Below are positions 61,810 through 64,000 of a DNA stretch of 64,000 bases, piece by piece. Where the stretch lies: the NCBI RefSeq assembly GCF_007991635.1, contig NZ_BJYS01000016.1, positions 96,035 through 160,034 on the forward strand, written 5' to 3'. The notes under the pieces are model-generated. The model was not told where the DNA came from. It did not search any database and saw only the letters and a program-made list of their open reading frames with translations. Numbering within the stretch: the first letter of the stretch is position 1; each line of letters begins with the position of its first letter. The DNA is from Adhaeribacter aerolatus (lineage in GTDB: Bacteria; Bacteroidota; Bacteroidia; Cytophagales; Hymenobacteraceae). Position numbers and translations under genes: made by a program.

Positions 61810-61957
61810 GGCTGCCATTAAATCTCCTCCTGATGGCTTTCTCTGTTTAGCAACAGGCTTGCTTAAAAAACTTAGCAAGCCCATTTAGCTCTATGCCTTA
61901 TAAACTGAACAGAGCAGCGGATAGTATTTAATTGAATCAACCTATCCTAATAAAAGC

Positions 61958-61997
61958 AAAGGCAGGAAAAATCTATACGTTTTTTCCTGCCTTTTCT
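61958..61997. terminator. Bidirectional terminator
   Basis: 14-bp stem AAAGGCAGGAAAAA/TTTTTCCTGCCTTT with an 8-base loop and T-rich flanks, between convergent genes. Confidence 0.9.
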
Positions 61998-62065
61998 TTT
62001 AATTATTGCGTCTCGAGCAGCTCTGCTAGTTAAGGTTGGCGTGTAATCACCATCAGAAGCAGGCC

Positions 62066-63316
62066 TTACTTCTTGGTTACCAATACATCAATGCGCCGAT
62101 TCTGAGCACGGCCTTCCTCGGTGGCGTTATCAGCCACCGGATGCTGTTCGCCATAACCTTCCGCCTCTAGGCGTGCAGACGCTATATCTAATTGCTGAAT
62201 AGCATTTTTCACCGCTTCGGCCCTGTTTTGCGAAAGCTTGAGATTGGAATTCGGTTGACCAACATTATCGGTATAGCCACCAATTTTGATATTAACCTGG
62301 GGGTATGCTTTAAGAATCTTGGCGATATTGTCAATCTGTTCCTGTGATTCGGGTTGAATCCGGGCGCTGCCTGTCTCAAAGTTTAAACGGTCAAAACTAA
62401 ACCAACTGGTTTTATCAGGTGCTTTGTTCTGGTCCTCAATAAATGCCACCAGTTTACTTTCTATGCCATTAGATGGAATGTTAAGCACTACTCCCCCCGG
62501 AATCTCCCTTTCGGTAAATCCTGCCCCGGTTGGCCCTGGCTCCATTCTTTCCGCTTCGGTTGTGACTGGCTCTGTACCCACGGCTGCGATATCGGTGTCT
62601 TTGTTACAGTTACGGAGACCAAAAACAAGCAACAGGATGGCGGCAATTCCCAGCACCAAGGGCCAAAGCCAGTTCGTTTTCTTGACCGGTATAGCAGCGC
62701 TAGGTTGAACGCTGCCGGCACCGGTTGCCAGGGTGGGTCGCTCAAAATGCGGTACGGCGGCCGCTGCGGCCGCGGTAGTGGCACCGCCTAAACCCCCTAA
62801 GCCCAGCAAGTTGCCCAGTCCGGTCGGAAGAGCGCTCATGATACTTGATTTCTGGCTGGTTAGGTAACTGCTTAGCCCAACTTCGTCCAGTTCATCCTCC
62901 TTGGTCTTTTTTCCTAAGAATCCTAACACCAAAGGCGCAATATAGGCAAGGATGGCCGAAACGGAGGAGGATTTAATACCTGAATAATTGCTCAGAGCAC
63001 TGCTAATTCCACCTAAGTTATTACCAAATATTTCCGCTAGGAACTGGTTTCCGGCAGGTACGGTACTTCCTGGAGCACCCGGAGCGGTATTTCCTAGATT
63101 TGCTAACGAACCGCTATCGTTCTTCCGGATGAGGTTAAAAATAGAATCCATTGCACCCGGCTCAGCCGTGCGATTAACTAATCCACCCAAAACGACCGGC
63201 AATATACCACCAAAAGCTTTCGCCGTGGCAGTCTCACCCTCGCCTAATTGGCTGCTGGTTCTAGATACAAGGCTGGGAGATATCAACCCCTTTAGTGATT
63301 CAATTAAGTCTGCCAT
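62066..63316 (-). CDS. DUF937 and OmpA-like domain protein
   Basis: A 416-residue protein. I use the ATG at 63316 (MADLIESLKGLISPSLV), as the extra 19 residues of the longer frame are unlike the family. Residues 1-170 are DUF937 (LGEGETATAKAFGGILPVVLGGL, then Gly-rich LGNLLGLGGLGG). One TM helix lies near 220-240 (WLWPLVLGIAAILLLVFGLRN). An OmpA C-terminal domain closes it: LNFETGSARIQPES, IGGYTDNVGQPNSNLKLSQNRAEAV, RAQNRRIDVLV. It links the inner membrane and the cell wall. Role unproven. Confidence 0.88.
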   Translation of the reverse strand: MADLIESLKGLISPSLVSRTSSQLGEGETATAKAFGGILPVVLGGLVNRTAEPGAMDSIFNLIRKNDSGSLANLGNTAPGAPGSTVPAGNQFLAEIFGNNLGGISSALSNYSGIKSSSVSAILAYIAPLVLGFLGKKTKEDELDEVGLSSYLTSQKSSIMSALPTGLGNLLGLGGLGGATTAAAAAAVPHFERPTLATGAGSVQPSAAIPVKKTNWLWPLVLGIAAILLLVFGLRNCNKDTDIAAVGTEPVTTEAERMEPGPTGAGFTEREIPGGVVLNIPSNGIESKLVAFIEDQNKAPDKTSWFSFDRLNFETGSARIQPESQEQIDNIAKILKAYPQVNIKIGGYTDNVGQPNSNLKLSQNRAEAVKNAIQQLDIASARLEAEGYGEQHPVADNATEEGRAQNRRIDVLVTKK

Positions 63317-63573
63317 AAAGTTTTCTGTTATATATTGATAAAACAAATCATATTTTATACTGATTTCATCCAATTTTGTTGTAATATGCCTTTAAAAAAT
63401 ATTTATTTACCTATAAAGTTCTTTAAAACAAGTAAGATAAAAATTAATATAATTAAATTTTATCTTATGCAAATGAAATACTGTTTCAATATATATAAAT
63501 TTTCAAGTATTTTTTTTGCGTTTACGATTACCTAAGTAAAACTAAAGGCTAAAAATGAACAGTTTAATATTAT

Positions 63574-63711
63574 TCAAAAAGACAGCATAATTTTTTCATT
63601 TACCAGGTAAATAAAAATGGAGGCATAAGCGGCACCAATTATTCTGGCTGCGGCAAAATCAATTACACTGCCTTTAGCGGAAAATTGCCTAAATAGGGAC
63701 TAAAAGCTCAC
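63574..63711 (-). pseudogene. mscL: Decayed mscL fragment
   Basis: Reading leftward from a GTG at 63711, 46 codons align with the first 45 residues of MscL: VSF*SLFRQFSAKG against [14 protein letters not shown], then VIDFAAARIIGAAYAS against [26 protein letters not shown] against [10 protein letters not shown], and then a stop. An internal stop replaces codon 4, and the rest of the gene is missing. A truncated, inactive second copy; the intact gene is at 59922-60338. Confidence 0.75.
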
Positions 63712-63900
63712 CGCTTAATTGTCTAATATAAAATTTTAAGTCAATGATTCTTTTAAATAAAAGAAGTTCATACAAATCAGAGTAAACGCATTTGTATTTT
63801 TGTAACTAATATTTGTACAAATTATTTAAATACTAGAAGTTTTAAATTTAGATTAGTTGATATTCCTGTTTTGCTTTTCAAACCACTTTATTCTATCCTT

Positions 63901-64000
63901 ATGAAAAAAGTTACACTTTTACTTCTCTCTTTTATCCTTCAAATAACAGCCTTTGCCCAAACCGATACCACTTACTGGCGACGTTCCTTTTCTTCGGGAC
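63901..64000 (+). CDS. Start of a probable DUF3078 outer-membrane protein (partial)
   Basis: Thirty-three codons from the ATG at 63901 run off the right edge. A Sec signal peptide (MKKVTLLLLSFILQITAFAQ) is followed by TDTTYWRRSFSSG, which resembles the mature start of DUF3078 proteins. These are predicted outer-membrane beta-barrel proteins of Bacteroidota. The family call rests on a few residues. Confidence 0.55.
   Translation, partial: MKKVTLLLLSFILQITAFAQTDTTYWRRSFSSG

Noticed and set aside
1..64000. tRNA genes, rRNA genes, CRISPR arrays, prophage or complete insertion sequences
   Set aside because: I saw no CCA-ending cloverleaf, no direct repeat-spacer array, and no intact transposase or phage structural gene.

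Overview
This 64 kb window comes from the chromosome of a gliding-type member of the Bacteroidota, most likely order Cytophagales and probably the Hymenobacteraceae (Adhaeribacter, Rufibacter or Pontibacter-like); the species cannot be read from the sequence. The evidence is gldA, gldF, gldG and gldC, Bacteroidota-type promoters (TTG-N18/19-TAnnTTTG) before several genes, a fused E1 alpha-beta dehydrogenase, a complete trpEGDCFBA operon, a bifunctional-nuclease/ETF operon, and many Bacteroidota-centred families (DUF1573, DUF2027-Smr, DUF4886, DUF2279, UMF1). No rRNA, tRNA, CRISPR array or intact insertion sequence is visible.

Layout. 1-15.9 kb: end of hemL, dcd, gldC, dnaN, the GldAFG gliding ABC transporter, two short-chain dehydrogenases, an MlaE/MlaF-like lipid ABC transporter, a bifunctional nuclease with etfB-etfA, a TPR protein, an M28 peptidase and a dienelactone hydrolase. 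15.9-24.5 kb: a leftward tryptophan operon preceded by a promoter, a 17-residue leader peptide with tandem Trp codons and an intrinsic terminator, followed by trpE, a broken four-helix-bundle gene, trpG, trpD, trpC, trpF, trpB, trpA and a DAHP synthase gene. 24.6-35.6 kb: carbohydrate and ester metabolism, with two esterases, a Nudix-type regulator, a DUF4886 protein, a GH65 phosphorylase, a GH13 enzyme and a BadF-type sugar kinase. 35.7-44.9 kb: DUF2279 protein, DUF2027-Smr protein, RNase P RNA (with a palindromic insert), a truncated sigma-54-activator-like response regulator, a LuxE-like protein, a lipoprotein, fused E1 dehydrogenase and a DUF1573 protein. 45.2-50 kb: an accessory-looking stretch with a cytoplasmic trypsin-like protease fused to an endonuclease I domain, a 0.9 kb gene-free gap, a DinB protein, a small unknown protein and a WYL regulator. 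50-64 kb: a MITE-like element, alanine dehydrogenase, an LTA-synthase-like membrane enzyme, an HsdR_N-type nuclease-fold protein, AMP nucleosidase, amidohydrolase, UMF1 transporter, a TIM-barrel isomerase-like protein, mscL, an L,D-transpeptidase, a DUF937-OmpA protein, a decayed second mscL and the start of a probable outer-membrane protein.

How the genes work together. The trp cluster carries all enzymes from chorismate to tryptophan plus the first shikimate-pathway enzyme, and its leader implies transcription attenuation by tryptophanyl-tRNA supply. GH65 and GH13 are both cytoplasmic and probably split alpha-glucosides to glucose and glucose 1-phosphate. GldA/F/G form the ABC transporter linked to gliding. 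EtfA/EtfB form the electron-transfer heterodimer.

The most notable items are the protease-nuclease fusion (45.2-47.4 kb), the trp attenuator with an almost leaderless leader peptide (24.34-24.51 kb), a 77-nt palindromic insert in helix P12 of RNase P RNA (38.05-38.13 kb), a frameshifted S23-type gene inside the trp operon, and a decayed mscL copy near the right edge.
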